Below, in pieces: positions 33,374 to 42,628 of a stretch of 64,000 nucleotides of DNA. The position numbers were made by a program, and so were the translations under genes. How positions within the stretch are numbered: position 1 is the first letter of the stretch; every line of letters starts with the position of its first letter. The notes below the pieces were generated by a model. It made no database searches, was not told where the DNA came from, and worked only from the letters and a program-made list of their open reading frames with translations. The DNA comes from Catenulispora sp. MAP5-51 (lineage in GTDB: Bacteria > Actinomycetota > Actinomycetes > Streptomycetales > Catenulisporaceae), in NCBI RefSeq assembly GCF_041261205.1, contig NZ_JBGCCH010000008.1, forward strand, positions 248,001 through 312,000. The letters run 5' to 3'.

Positions 33374-34339
33374 TCAGTCGTTCAGCCGGGCCGCGAACCA
33401 GTCGATGGTCGCGGTGAGCCCCTTGTCGAGGTCCACGACCGGCGCCCAGCCCAGCTCCGAGATCGCCCGGGTGATGTCAGGCCTTCGCAGGTCCGGGTCG
33501 TCGCCGGGCCGCGGCACGAACACCGTCGGCGCCACCGACCCGCACAGCTCCCGCACCCGGTCGGCCAGCTGCAGGATGGTCAGCTCGGCCGGGTTGCCGA
33601 TGTTGACCGGCCCGGGGCGGCCGGAGCGGGCCGCGGCCAGGATGCCGGCGACCGTGTCGTCCACGTAGCACAGCGACCTGGTCTGCAGGCCGTCGCCGGC
33701 GACCGTGATCTCCCGGCCGGCCAGCGCCTGGGTGACGAACGTCGGCACCGCGCGGCCGTCCAGCGGCCGCATGCGCGGGCCGTAGGTGTTGAACAGCCGC
33801 ACGATCGTCGTGTCGAACCCCAGGTGCGCGCGGTGCGTCGCGGTCAGCGCCTCGGCGAAGCGCTTGGCCTCGTCGTACTGGCTGCGCGGCCCGATCGGGT
33901 TCACGTTGCCCCAGTAGGACTCGACCTGGGGATGCACCAGCGGGTCGCCGTAGACCTCGGAGGTGGAGGCCAGCAGGAAGCGCGCGTCCTTGCGGCCGGC
34001 CAGCTCCAGCGCGTGCAGCGTGCCGTGCGCGCCGGCCTTCAGCGTGGCCAGCGGATGGCGCGCGTAGTCGTGCGGCGAGGCCGGGGAGGCCAGGTGGAAC
34101 ACCGCGTCCACCGGACCTTCGACGTCAAAGGGTTCTGTGACGTCGTGCTCCAACAGCTCGAACCCTGGGTCGCCGGCCAGGTGCGCGACGTTCTCCGGCG
34201 AACCGGTGAGGAAGTTGTCGACGCACACCACGTTCGCGCCGGAATCCCGCAGCCGGTCGCACAGGTGGGAGCCGACGAAGCCGGCTCCCCCGGTCACGAC
34301 CGCCCTGCGGATCTCGCGTTCCGTCATGGTGCCGGTCAT
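33374..34339 (-). CDS. NAD-dependent UDP-glucuronate decarboxylase-like epimerase
   Basis: 321 residues from ATG 34339 (ATG 34327 also possible). Extended SDR: VTGGAGFVGSHL NAD site, LASTSEVYGDP, catalytic YDEAKR, and RLFNTYGPRMRP. The YDE(A/G)KR and PASPHDY signatures place it with UDP-glucuronate decarboxylases (UDP-xylose synthases) and dTDP-glucose dehydratase relatives. It probably supplies a pentose for the glycosyltransferase encoded two genes upstream. It starts 11 bases after the ABC ATPase stop, in the same operon. Confidence 0.85.
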   Translation of the reverse strand: MTGTMTEREIRRAVVTGGAGFVGSHLCDRLRDSGANVVCVDNFLTGSPENVAHLAGDPGFELLEHDVTEPFDVEGPVDAVFHLASPASPHDYARHPLATLKAGAHGTLHALELAGRKDARFLLASTSEVYGDPLVHPQVESYWGNVNPIGPRSQYDEAKRFAEALTATHRAHLGFDTTIVRLFNTYGPRMRPLDGRAVPTFVTQALAGREITVAGDGLQTRSLCYVDDTVAGILAAARSGRPGPVNIGNPAELTILQLADRVRELCGSVAPTVFVPRPGDDPDLRRPDITRAISELGWAPVVDLDKGLTATIDWFAARLND

Positions 34340-34350
34340 AGTGCCCCCGC

Positions 34351-35316
34351 TCACGACTCGCGCAGCGAGCGGCCGGTCTTGGTCAGGAACACGTCGTCCA
34401 GCGTCGGCCGGTGCACCTCGACCGTGGCCAGGGCGATCCCGGCCTCCTCCAGCGTGCGCATCACGCGCGGCACCGCGGTCTCGCCGGCCTCGACCGCCAG
34501 CCGCAGCCGGCCGCCGTCGCGGACCTCGACCTCGGACAGGTAGTCCTGCCCCTTGAGGACCTCGGCGGCCTTCTCGGCGAAGTCCTCGCCGACGCCGACC
34601 GTGACGATGTCGCCGGAGATCTCCCGCTTGAGCGCGTCCGGCGTGCCCTCGGCCACGATGGTGCCGCCGTCGATGATGGCGACGCGGTCGCAGAGCTGGT
34701 CGGCCTCTTCGAGGTAGTGCGTGGTGAGGAAGACCGTCATGCCCTCCGAGCGCAGCCGGCGGACCTCGTCCCACATGTGCGCGCGGCTTTGCGGGTCCAG
34801 TCCGGTCGTCGGCTCGTCGAGGAAGACCACCTTGGGCTGGTGGATGATGCCCATCGCGATGTCGACGCGGCGGCGCTGGCCGCCGGAGTAGGTCTTGCAC
34901 GGCCGGTCGGCGTACTCGGTGAGGTCGAACGCCGCCAGGGCCGCCACGGCCCGGCGCTGCGCCTCGGCCTTGCTGATGCCGTGCATCCGGGCTTGCAGGA
35001 CCAGTTCCTCGCGCGCCGTGGCGTCGTCGGTGGTGGCGCCGCCCTGCGCGATGTAGCCGATCGCCTCGCGGACCTTGGCCTGCTCGGTGCGCAGATCGGC
35101 GCCGGCGATCGTGGCCTCGCCGGCGTCCGGCGGGATGAGCGTGGCCAGCATGCGCAGCGTGGAAGTCTTCCCGGCGCCGTTCGGCCCGAGGAACCCGAAG
35201 ATCTCGCCCTCGGCGACATCCAGGTCGACCCCGACCACCGCGTCCACCTTGGTGGTCTTGCGCTTGGCGCGGGTCTCGTAGCTCTTGGCCAGACCCTTGA
35301 CTTCGATGATGCCCAT
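34351..35316 (-). CDS. ABC exporter ATPase, DrrA type
   Basis: 321 residues. Walker A GPNGAGKT (44-51), signature YSGGQRRR, Walker B VVFLDEPTTGLD and switch TTHYLEEADQLCDR. The C-terminal ~90 residues are the DrrA-type extension ending RPTLDDVFLTKTGR. It powers export of the pathway product and self-resistance together with the adjacent permease; both are between glycosyltransferase and sugar-nucleotide genes, so the exported compound is probably glycosylated. Confidence 0.95.
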   Translation of the reverse strand: MGIIEVKGLAKSYETRAKRKTTKVDAVVGVDLDVAEGEIFGFLGPNGAGKTSTLRMLATLIPPDAGEATIAGADLRTEQAKVREAIGYIAQGGATTDDATAREELVLQARMHGISKAEAQRRAVAALAAFDLTEYADRPCKTYSGGQRRRVDIAMGIIHQPKVVFLDEPTTGLDPQSRAHMWDEVRRLRSEGMTVFLTTHYLEEADQLCDRVAIIDGGTIVAEGTPDALKREISGDIVTVGVGEDFAEKAAEVLKGQDYLSEVEVRDGGRLRLAVEAGETAVPRVMRTLEEAGIALATVEVHRPTLDDVFLTKTGRSLRES

Positions 35317-35343
35317 CGTCTTCTCCTTCCTTGCCGGGGGCGG

Positions 35344-36108
35344 TTAGCGGACTGACTTGGCGAACTTGCGGCCGGACCAGGCGATGGTGATGGCCGCCAG
35401 GGCGCCGAGCATCGCGAAGGCCTTCCAGATCGAGGGGTCGCCCGGGTGGCCGGTGAACAGCGCGCGCATCCCGGTGACGGCCCAGTTGAACGGGTTGCCG
35501 TTGGCGGTGTCGCGCAGCCACAGCGGCGCCAGCGCGATCGGCAGCAGCGTCCCGGACAGCAGCATCAGCGGCTGCGCCACGTTGTTGATCAGCTGGCCCA
35601 GCACCGCCGGATTCTTGATCTTCAGCGCCACGCCGTAGGAGAACGACGCGCTGGTCAGGGTGATCAGGGCCAATATGCCGTAGCCGATGAGCAGGGCTGG
35701 GATACTGACCGTCAGCCCGAACAGCAGCGAGAGCACGATGATGATGGCCGCCTGGACCACCAGCACCACCACGTCGCGCAGGGCCCGGCCCAGCAGCAGC
35801 GCCAGCCGGCTCACCGGGGTCACCCGGGCCCGCTCCACGATGCCCGAGGCCAGCTCGCGCAGCAGGTCGAAGCCCGCGTACAGGCCCCCGGCCAGCGCCA
35901 GGGCGACCAGCATGCCGGGGACGTAGATGCGGTAGGCCTGGGCCTGGGAGTGCGCCCCCATCGTCGCCAGCGCCGGCTTGAGCAGCGGTGCGAACAACAG
36001 CAGGAAGACCACCGGCTGGGAGACGCCGAGCACCACCCACAGCGGCGAGCGCAGCATCAGCTGGAGGTTGCGGTGGAAGATCAGCCAGGTGTCACGCAGG
36101 ACTTTCAA
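35344..36108 (-). CDS. ABC-2 type permease, DrrB type
   Basis: 254 residues from an inferred TTG start at 36108 with a strong GGGAGGG site; this overlaps the glycosyltransferase by 17 bases. An ATG at 36189 would overlap far more and lacks a site. Six hydrophobic segments, with MLRSPLWVVLGVSQPVVFLLLFAPLL near the start and RELASGIVERARVTPVSRLALLLGRALRD in the first cytoplasmic loop, are typical of DrrB/ABC-2 exporters. It pairs with the ATPase 27 bases downstream. Confidence 0.9.
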   Translation of the reverse strand: MKVLRDTWLIFHRNLQLMLRSPLWVVLGVSQPVVFLLLFAPLLKPALATMGAHSQAQAYRIYVPGMLVALALAGGLYAGFDLLRELASGIVERARVTPVSRLALLLGRALRDVVVLVVQAAIIIVLSLLFGLTVSIPALLIGYGILALITLTSASFSYGVALKIKNPAVLGQLINNVAQPLMLLSGTLLPIALAPLWLRDTANGNPFNWAVTGMRALFTGHPGDPSIWKAFAMLGALAAITIAWSGRKFAKSVR

Positions 36109-37291
36109 GGGATCCCTCCCTTTCTCGCCGTGAGGCGTCTTGGCCGGCCCCGGCCAGGCGCGCCATCCGCGCACTGGCGGCGGCGGCACCTCCCGCGGCG
36201 GCGAACGAGTCGCGGACGGCTGCCGCGGCCTTGCTGATGGACGGTTCTTCGAGCACTGACACCAGCGCCGCGCGCAGCGCTTCGGGCCGGACCCGGGCGA
36301 AACTGACGCGCACCCCGGCGCCGGCGGCGGCCACCTGGGAGGCGTTGATGGGCTGGTCGCCCTTGATCGGCGCGACGACCAGCGGGACGCCGTGCGCCAG
36401 GGCCTCGCAGACGGTGTTCAGGCCGCCGTGCGAGACCACCGCGTGCAGCTGCGGCATCAGCTCCAGGACCGGTACGCGGTTGCGGACCAGGACATGGTCC
36501 GGGGCCTCGGGCACGCTCTCCGGCGGCGCGGTCACGATGACCTGGACGCGCTCGCCCAGCGGACGCACCGCTTCCAGCGCGCGCTGGTAGAAGCCGTGCG
36601 AGTTCTCGGCCGCCAGCGTGCCCATCGAGATCAGGACGTGCTTCCTGCCGGGGTCCAGCCAATCCCGGGGGAAGTCGAGATCGGCGGGACGCTCGGCCAG
36701 GGCCGGGCCCACCAGGACCGCGTTGTCCGGCCAGGAAGGCTCGCCGGTCAGCGCGGTGCCGGTGAACGCGATGAGCAGGTGCGGCGAGAAGCGCAGATCG
36801 TGCGGCGGCTCGCCGGGCAGGCCGGCGTCGGCCCACATCTTCGCCAGGTGGCCGTGGATCCAGGCCTCGACCTTCGGCAGCGCCCGGTAGGGCCGGGTGA
36901 GCTCCATCGTGGTCGGGGCCATCGAGGCCCACGGCAGGCCGTACCGGTGCGCGACCAGCGCACCGGCGATCGCGTGCTGGTCCACCGCGATCACGTCCGG
37001 CGCGAAGGCCCGCACCGCTTTGTCGACGCCCTTCAGCGAGACCTTGCAGTGCGGGACGATGTACTCCTCCCACCGGGTCTTCGCCGCCGCCATCCCGCGG
37101 TCGGCCTGGCGGCGGTGCGGACGCAGGGGGATCTGCTGGATCTCCGCGTCCGGCCCGACCAGCGGCCGCAGGTACGCCTCCGAGCCGGCCCACGCGACGT
37201 CGTGGCCTTGCGCGGTCAGCGTTTTCGCGACCGCGGCCATCGGGTTCACGTGGCCGGTCAGCGGGAGGCTGACGAACAGGAACCGGCTCAT
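36092..37291 (-). CDS. GT1 glycosyltransferase, macrolide (MGT) type
   Basis: 399 residues. The N-terminal FLFVSLPLTGHVNPMAAVAKTLTAQGHDV acceptor fold and the C-terminal HAVVSHGGLNTVCEALAHGVPLVVAPIKGDQPINASQV donor-binding motif define the GT-B UGT/MGT family. It transfers a nucleotide-activated sugar to a small-molecule acceptor; the UDP-glucuronate decarboxylase-like enzyme suggests a xylose-type donor. Its start overlaps the methyltransferase-ACP stop by 4 bases. Confidence 0.94.
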   Translation of the reverse strand: MSRFLFVSLPLTGHVNPMAAVAKTLTAQGHDVAWAGSEAYLRPLVGPDAEIQQIPLRPHRRQADRGMAAAKTRWEEYIVPHCKVSLKGVDKAVRAFAPDVIAVDQHAIAGALVAHRYGLPWASMAPTTMELTRPYRALPKVEAWIHGHLAKMWADAGLPGEPPHDLRFSPHLLIAFTGTALTGEPSWPDNAVLVGPALAERPADLDFPRDWLDPGRKHVLISMGTLAAENSHGFYQRALEAVRPLGERVQVIVTAPPESVPEAPDHVLVRNRVPVLELMPQLHAVVSHGGLNTVCEALAHGVPLVVAPIKGDQPINASQVAAAGAGVRVSFARVRPEALRAALVSVLEEPSISKAAAAVRDSFAAAGGAAAASARMARLAGAGQDASRREREGSLESPA

Positions 37292-38463
37292 GCGCCGTCG
37301 GCCTGCGCGGCTTGCTCGGCTTGCTCGGCTTGCTCAGCGACGAAGGCGGCGACGTCGCCGACGGTGAGCGCGATGATCTGGTCGACGTCGAGCCCTGCGA
37401 CGTGCGCGGCCAGGTCCACGGACGCGCCGTGGCGCGTCTGCAGGGCCTGGCTCAGCGCGGTCAGCTCGACGCTCTCCAGCTCCAGGTCGCCGTCCAGCGT
37501 CGTGGCCGGCGTGACGGTCGCGCTCCAGGCGGCGTCCTCGTCCAGGACCACGCGGAGCTGGTCGACGACCTCGGTGAAGATGTCAGAGTCCTGGGTCCCG
37601 GAGGCCGGCTTCACCGCGCGGATCGCGCCGTAGGTGATGACTCCGGTGTCGAAGCCCTTCTTCATCAGCGGCCCCGCGTAGAAGAACCCGAGGACGTCGG
37701 CGCCGCGCTCGCGGGCCAGCGAGACCATCGTCGCGCGGCCGTGCTCGGGCTTCTTGATGAGGGCGAACTCCGGGTCCCAGGAGTTGGCCACGGCGCGGCT
37801 CCAGTCCACCGAGGCGACCTCGGTGAAGCCGGCCGCGGTGGCCATGCGCTCGTGCTCCTCCAGGGAAGAGAAGCTCGGCATCACCTGGTGCTTCAGGACC
37901 AGATCGACCAGCTCCTGCTCCTCGGGCTCCAGGGCCCCGTCGCGCTGGGACCAGGTGGCGATCGCCAGCCTGCCGCCGGGACGCAGCAGGCGCATCGCCT
38001 CGGCGAAGAAGGCTTCGCGGTCGGCGATGTGCATCAGGGACTCCACGGCCCACAGGACGTCGAAGGAGGCGTCGGGGAAGCCGGTGCTCAGCGCGTCCAG
38101 CTGGTGGAACTCGGCGCGCTCGGCCAGGCCGGCCTCGGCGGCCTTCTCCGTGGCGCGGGCGGCCTGCTGCGCGCTCAGCGTCACGCCGACGACCGTGCCG
38201 CCGAGCGCTCCGGCCAGATACAGGGCCGGGCCGCCGATGCCGCAGCCGACGTCCAGGATGCGCGCCCCCTCCGGGACGCCCGCGTAGGAGACGAGTTCGT
38301 GGACCAGACGGTCGGTGGCGGAGTGCCGGTCCGCGCCGTCGGAGTCCGGGCGTTCGCCCTCGTCCCAATACCCGTGGTGGACGTGTTCGCCCCACAGTTC
38401 TTCGTATAGATCGAGCGTCGTGTCGTAATACCGCTCGACCGCCGTATTGATGTCAGCTTTCAC
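37288..38463 (-). CDS. SAM methyltransferase fused to an acyl carrier domain
   Basis: 391 residues. Residues ~1-285 are a class I methyltransferase of the tocopherol/geranyl-diphosphate methyltransferase group (RILDVGCGIGGPALYLA SAM site, AVESLMHIADREAFFAE, LLRPGGRLAIATW). Residues ~290-375 are an ACP: LELESVEL with the pantetheine Ser331, then helix IIALTVGDVAAFV. The C-terminus ends in an EQA repeat from a 9-bp triplication (37311-37337). A fused carrier suggests methylation of a covalently bound intermediate. It is the first gene of the leftward operon. Confidence 0.88.
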   Translation of the reverse strand: MKADINTAVERYYDTTLDLYEELWGEHVHHGYWDEGERPDSDGADRHSATDRLVHELVSYAGVPEGARILDVGCGIGGPALYLAGALGGTVVGVTLSAQQAARATEKAAEAGLAERAEFHQLDALSTGFPDASFDVLWAVESLMHIADREAFFAEAMRLLRPGGRLAIATWSQRDGALEPEEQELVDLVLKHQVMPSFSSLEEHERMATAAGFTEVASVDWSRAVANSWDPEFALIKKPEHGRATMVSLARERGADVLGFFYAGPLMKKGFDTGVITYGAIRAVKPASGTQDSDIFTEVVDQLRVVLDEDAAWSATVTPATTLDGDLELESVELTALSQALQTRHGASVDLAAHVAGLDVDQIIALTVGDVAAFVAEQAEQAEQAAQADGA

Positions 38464-38785
38464 CGATGCTCCATTGAATGCAGGCGGGAAAGGGGGATTC
38501 CGGGACGACCGGCGATGACGCTAGCGGCGTGGCCTGTTCTGGGTCAACGGTGAAAATTTGCACGACGCAATGGCCTTATTTCAGAGCTCTGGCCTGCGAA
38601 TTTTACGGGGACTTGGCGGACTCCTTGACGATCGAGCCGCGTTGCGCCAAAGCTTGCGCCGTCGCCGAACGGTTGTGGCAGGTCCGTGCCGCAGCCTTGC
38701 GGATCTCTTGCACTTCTCTTTGGGCTCTCCCTTTGAGCTCTCTCTTTTCAGTGTTCTCTATTTGGCGTGGGCGGAGGTGTCGGTG
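38464..38785. promoter_or_regulatory. Divergent promoter region of the biosynthetic cluster
   Basis: This 322-base gap separates the two opposing operons and is clearly AT-richer than the genes. For the leftward operon, TTGACC (minus strand, 38547-38542) and TAGCGT (38523-38518) with an 18-base spacer make a reasonable promoter. For the rightward operon I cannot choose a -10/-35 with confidence; a CT-rich tract lies at ~38711-38760. No gene or strong palindrome is seen. Confidence 0.5.
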
Positions 38786-40174
38786 ATGGCTGCGGGAATC
38801 GACAATCCCACGGACCCGGAATGGGTCGACGACGTTTTGTTGGCCGGGCCCGCGGACCAGGTGTGCCTGGTCCTGGGCGCTCCGGTCGACCGCACGATGC
38901 TGCGGGCCCTGGTCGCCGAGCGAATCAAGGCTCTGCGTGAGGCCGGCCTGCGAGCCGGCGGCTCGGTCGCGGTGTGCCTGCCGCCCTCGCTGGCGTTCGT
39001 CACGAACCTGCTGGCGATCTGGCGGATCGGCGGACGCGCGGCGCTGCTGGACCACCGGCTGACCGCCTTCGAGGTGGAGCAGGCGATCGAGCGCCTGGCG
39101 CCGCAGTTCGTGGTGAACGTCGAGAAGTCCAGCGGCGGTGCGCTGCGGGCGTTCCAGGACGTGCAGGAGAAAATCGTCGCGCGCGCCGAGGGCCGGCCTT
39201 CTGACACCTCGCACGCGCTCATCCAGCTGAGCTCGGGCTCCACCGGGCCGTCGAAGTCGATCGGCCGGACCGCCTCGGACCTGATCGCCGAGATCGAGCG
39301 GTACAAGGCGATCGGCGCGGGCGTTCCGGCGCCCGGCGAGCGGATCGTGTCGCTGGCCTCGATGGTGCACGTGCTGGGCCTGGTCGGCGGGCTGCTGTAC
39401 GGCCTGCACGCCGGGGTGCAGCTGGTGCTGCCGGGCCGGATGACCGCCGACGCCATCTTGGACGCGGTGGCCGCCGGCCCCGAGCCGACCACGCTGCTGG
39501 GCGTCCCGTTCCACATCGAGCTGCTGGCCGCGGTCGCCGAACCGCCCCGGCTGCCGCAGCTGACCGGCATGACCACCGGCGGGGAACTGGTGCGGGCGCA
39601 GGTGCACGACGCCTTCGCCGACCGGTACGGCATCCGGCTCGGGAACATGTACGGGATGACAGAGCTCGGCGTCATCGCGACCGACCTGTTCGGCACCCAC
39701 CGCCCGGCGGTGCTCCCGGCCCCCGGCATCGAAGTCCGCGCCGACGACGGCGAGCTGCACATCGCGATGGAGAACTCGCCCTACGTCGGCCTCGTGGATC
39801 CCGCGCGCTGGTCCGACGGCTGGCTGCACACCAAGGACGCCGGCAGCGTCGAGGAGGGCACCGGCCTGGTCCGGGTCCGCGGCCGGCGCGACTCGCAGGT
39901 CTCGATCGGCGGCCTGAAGGTCGATCTGAGCGAGGTCGAGCACACCCTGGCCGGCCTGCCCGGCGTCCAGGCCGCGGTGGTGGTGTACGGCAAGGCGATC
40001 GAGGCGTACGTGGTCCTGGAGCCGGCCGCCGAACTGTCCGCGGTCCAGGACGCCCTGACCGAACGGGTGGCCGCCTACAAGCGGCCGCGGGCCTGGCACG
40101 CCGTCGAGCAGCTGCCGCGTACCGCGACCGGAAAGCTCGTCCGCGACCAGAGCGTGCTTTCCGGCGCGCGCTGA
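38786..40174 (+). CDS. AMP-forming acyl/aryl ligase 1
   Basis: 462 residues from ATG 38786 (GGAGG eight bases upstream; longer frames upstream have no site). The adenylation core motifs are present: LIQLSSGSTGPSK, GMTEL, DGWLHTKDAG, and C-terminal Lys in PRTATGKLVRD. At 462 residues it is shorter than typical acyl-CoA ligases, resembling stand-alone ligases that load a carrier protein. Three carrier genes follow or are nearby, and the first starts 32 bases downstream, so it probably activates an acid onto ACP1. Confidence 0.88.
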   Translation: MAAGIDNPTDPEWVDDVLLAGPADQVCLVLGAPVDRTMLRALVAERIKALREAGLRAGGSVAVCLPPSLAFVTNLLAIWRIGGRAALLDHRLTAFEVEQAIERLAPQFVVNVEKSSGGALRAFQDVQEKIVARAEGRPSDTSHALIQLSSGSTGPSKSIGRTASDLIAEIERYKAIGAGVPAPGERIVSLASMVHVLGLVGGLLYGLHAGVQLVLPGRMTADAILDAVAAGPEPTTLLGVPFHIELLAAVAEPPRLPQLTGMTTGGELVRAQVHDAFADRYGIRLGNMYGMTELGVIATDLFGTHRPAVLPAPGIEVRADDGELHIAMENSPYVGLVDPARWSDGWLHTKDAGSVEEGTGLVRVRGRRDSQVSIGGLKVDLSEVEHTLAGLPGVQAAVVVYGKAIEAYVVLEPAAELSAVQDALTERVAAYKRPRAWHAVEQLPRTATGKLVRDQSVLSGAR

Positions 40175-40206
40175 GCACTATTCCCACGGAAGGAACCGAG
40201 AAGCCC

Positions 40207-40473
40207 ATGACCTCGTTCGACGAGATCAAGACCTTCGCCTTCGAAGCCCTCGGCGAGATGAACTACGACACCGCCGACTTCGACGGCGACACCCAGCTCG
40301 GCCCGGCCGGCGTGGACCTGGAGTCCCTGGCCCTGGCCGAACTCGGCGTCCGCGTCGAGGAGCGCTTCGGCATCCGCTTCAGCGACGACGAGCTCGACGA
40401 GCTCGCGGCGCTGACCGTCGACGAGTTCTGCACCGCGGTCGCCACCCGCCTCGCCGCGCACGCCTCGGCCTGA
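40207..40473 (+). CDS. Acyl carrier protein 1
   Basis: 88 residues. The phosphopantetheine site is Ser40 in GVDLESLALAEL, of the DLESL type rather than the common DSL, then EERFGIRFSDDELDELAALTVDEF. This ACP subtype is found with non-type-I, free-standing polyene or aryl-acyl systems. It lies between ligase 1 and ACP2 and the KS genes. Confidence 0.9.
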   Translation: MTSFDEIKTFAFEALGEMNYDTADFDGDTQLGPAGVDLESLALAELGVRVEERFGIRFSDDELDELAALTVDEFCTAVATRLAAHASA

Positions 40474-40476
40474 GCC

Positions 40477-40731
40477 GTGACGGACCTGGAGCGCCCCGCG
40501 GCCGGCACCCACCGCGACGAGGTGGTCGCGATGCTGGCGACCTACGGCGAGCGCACCCCCGAGGAGGTGCCCGAGAGCGTGGACTCCCTGGAACTGGCCT
40601 GGCTCATCCACCAGGTCGAGCAGCGCTACGGCCGCCCCTTCGACGCTGACGACGAGGCGCTCGCGCGGATGACGACGGTGAGCGCGGCGGTGCGGGTGCT
40701 CGGGGAGCTGGGGTTCGGGGGGACGGGGTGA
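40477..40731 (+). CDS. Acyl carrier protein 2
   Basis: 84 residues from GTG 40477, 3 bases after ACP1. VDSLELAWLIHQVEQRYGRPF has the classic DSL motif with Ser37, and helix III/IV residues fit (MTTVSAAVRVLGEL). Its stop overlaps the KS start (GTGA). Two adjacent, dissimilar carriers suggest separate starter and extender, or KS-specific, roles. Confidence 0.85.
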   Translation: MTDLERPAAGTHRDEVVAMLATYGERTPEEVPESVDSLELAWLIHQVEQRYGRPFDADDEALARMTTVSAAVRVLGELGFGGTG

Positions 40732-41942
40732 GCGCGGGGGCGGTGGTCGGTGAGGTGGCGGTGGCTGCCGGCGGCGAGACTTCGGCGGCTGCCGGCGAGG
40801 CCTCGGCCGCTGCTGCCGGTGCCGATGTCATTGCCATGCCTTCGCTCGCCGCCTCCCGAGCCCGCCGCGGCCCGACCGAGGTCGTCGTCTCCGGCATGTC
40901 CGTCCTCAGCGCGTTCGGCGCGGGCGTCGATGCCCTGCTGCGGGCCGCCGTGGCGGGGACGTCCGGGTTCGCGCCGGTCGAGCGCTTCGATGTCGGTGCG
41001 CGGCGGGCCAAGGTCGCGGCCGTGGCGCCCGGGTCGCCGGAGCTTGTGCGGGAGCTGATCAACGCTGTCGACGAGGCCTGCGACGGTGCCGGACTCGCGC
41101 GTTCGGCCCGCGCCGACTGCCACTTGTTCCTGGCCATCCATGGCGAGCCCCACGGCGGCGCCGACGCCTTCGCGGCCGGTATCGCCGCGGCGTGCGGGTT
41201 CGCCGGCGCCCGTGCCTACACCTCGGCGTGCGTCGCGGCCAGCACCGCCGTCGCCGATGCCGCCGCTCTCATCGCGCACGGCCGGGTGCAGCGGGTCGTC
41301 GTCGCGGCGGGCTATCTCGTCGACGCCGACCAGTACGCGCTGTTCGACGCCGGGCGCGCCCTGGCCCTCGACGGCCGGGTCCGTCCCTTCAGCGCCGGAC
41401 GCAGCGGACTGCTGCTCGGCGACGCGGTCGGCGCGCTCGTCCTGGAAGCGGCCAGTGCCGCCGAGCCCCTGGCCCGCATCGCCGGCTGGGGACGCAGCGG
41501 CGACGCCTACCACGTCTGCAAGCCCCGTCCCGACGGCCACGGCCTCGCCCGCGCCATCGGCGACGCCCTCCACCGCGGCGGCGTCGAGGCCGCCGGCATC
41601 GGCTACATCAACGCGCACGGCTCGGGCACCAAGCAGAGCGACGCCGCCGAATCCGCCGCCCTGCGGGTATCGCTCGGCGAGGCGGGTGCCGAGATCCCGG
41701 TCAGCTCGACCAAGTCGGTCCACGGCCAGGCCCTGGAAGCCGGCGCGCTGCTCGAACTCATCCTCACCATCGCCGCCGTGCGCGCCGGACGCCTGCCGCT
41801 CAACGCCGGCTACCTCGGGCCCGACGAGGACTGCCCGCTCGCGCTCGTCCTGGCACCTGTTGTCGCAGATCTCGAATACGCGCTCACGCTGAACGTCGCC
41901 TTCGGCGGCGCCAACACGGCCCTGCTGGTGGGTGCGCCGTGA
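40728..41942 (+). CDS. Beta-ketoacyl-ACP synthase 1 (FabF-like)
   Basis: 404 residues from GTG 40728. The first ~45 residues are an Ala/Glu-rich extension; ATG 40836 is an alternative start. The KS core is complete: Cys168 in AYTSACVAAS, His in YINAHGSGT and His in STKSVHGQALEAG. This is a catalytic type II ketosynthase that extends an acyl chain on an ACP. It is followed without gap by a truncated KS-like protein and a second KS, resembling the KS plus chain-length-factor-like sets of aryl polyene or highly reducing type II systems. Confidence 0.9.
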   Translation: MSAGAVVGEVAVAAGGETSAAAGEASAAAAGADVIAMPSLAASRARRGPTEVVVSGMSVLSAFGAGVDALLRAAVAGTSGFAPVERFDVGARRAKVAAVAPGSPELVRELINAVDEACDGAGLARSARADCHLFLAIHGEPHGGADAFAAGIAAACGFAGARAYTSACVAASTAVADAAALIAHGRVQRVVVAAGYLVDADQYALFDAGRALALDGRVRPFSAGRSGLLLGDAVGALVLEAASAAEPLARIAGWGRSGDAYHVCKPRPDGHGLARAIGDALHRGGVEAAGIGYINAHGSGTKQSDAAESAALRVSLGEAGAEIPVSSTKSVHGQALEAGALLELILTIAAVRAGRLPLNAGYLGPDEDCPLALVLAPVVADLEYALTLNVAFGGANTALLVGAP

Positions 41943-42628
41943 GCCAGACCACTGAGGCGCTCGCGAACATCCCCGAGCAGAAGAGCTCCGCCGGGATGCC
42001 GCAGAATCTGCCGACCGATCCCAGCACGCCCCCCGGCCGCGTCATCACCGCGGCCACCGATCAGCAGGCAGCCGCCCTGGGCCTCGCCATCCGCGCCGAG
42101 GCGCGCTGGCCCGAATCAGCCCACGACGACACCGCGCCCTCCCTGCCGGGCTTCATCGTCTCCAGCTTCAGCCCGATCGCCGCCGAGACCGCCTCCCGCT
42201 GCCTCGGCCGCCGTCCGGCGTTCTCGGCAACCCAGACCGCGGGCCCCGAAGACCCCGAAACCTTCGCGGCCCCCGTCACCGCCGTCCTCATCACCACCGC
42301 CCGCGGCGACCGCGAAAGCGCCGGCCACGTCGCGCGCACCGTCGCCGCCGGCGGCCTGCTCGGCCCGCTGCTGTTCTTCCAGTCGGTCCCGAACGCCGTC
42401 GCCGGCCACATCGCCGCGCGCTGGAAGCTCACCGGTCCCGTCGTCTGCCTGGCCGATCCGGCCTCGGCCCTGGAGGCCGCCGCGCTCCTCATCGAGGACG
42501 GCGACGCCGACGAGGCGCTCCTGGTCCGCATCGAGCAGGGCGCCGGCGGCCACGACCAGGCGCACGCGGTTCTTCTCAGTTCCTTGATTCCTCACCCCGC
42601 CATCCCAGAAGCAGGAGGCCGCCCATGA
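41939..42628 (+). CDS. Truncated, Cys-less ketosynthase-like protein
   Basis: 229 residues from GTG 41939, overlapping KS1. Only an N-terminal-KS-like fold is recognisable (GFIVSSFSPIAAETASRCLG; LLFFQSVPNAVAGHIAARWKLTGPVVCLADPASALEAAALLIEDGDADEALLVRIEQ), like the short ketoacyl-synthase-2 proteins of aryl polyene clusters. No KS active-site Cys or His pair is apparent, so it is probably a structural partner or chain-length-factor-like subunit of KS1 or KS2. The first 40 residues look disordered. Confidence 0.7.
   Translation: MSQTTEALANIPEQKSSAGMPQNLPTDPSTPPGRVITAATDQQAAALGLAIRAEARWPESAHDDTAPSLPGFIVSSFSPIAAETASRCLGRRPAFSATQTAGPEDPETFAAPVTAVLITTARGDRESAGHVARTVAAGGLLGPLLFFQSVPNAVAGHIAARWKLTGPVVCLADPASALEAAALLIEDGDADEALLVRIEQGAGGHDQAHAVLLSSLIPHPAIPEAGGRP

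Noticed and set aside
38558-38785. Longer N-terminal start for AMP ligase 1
   Set aside because: The upstream in-frame stretch is AT-rich, lacks adenylation-family residues and a ribosome site; GGAGG is correctly spaced before ATG 38786.
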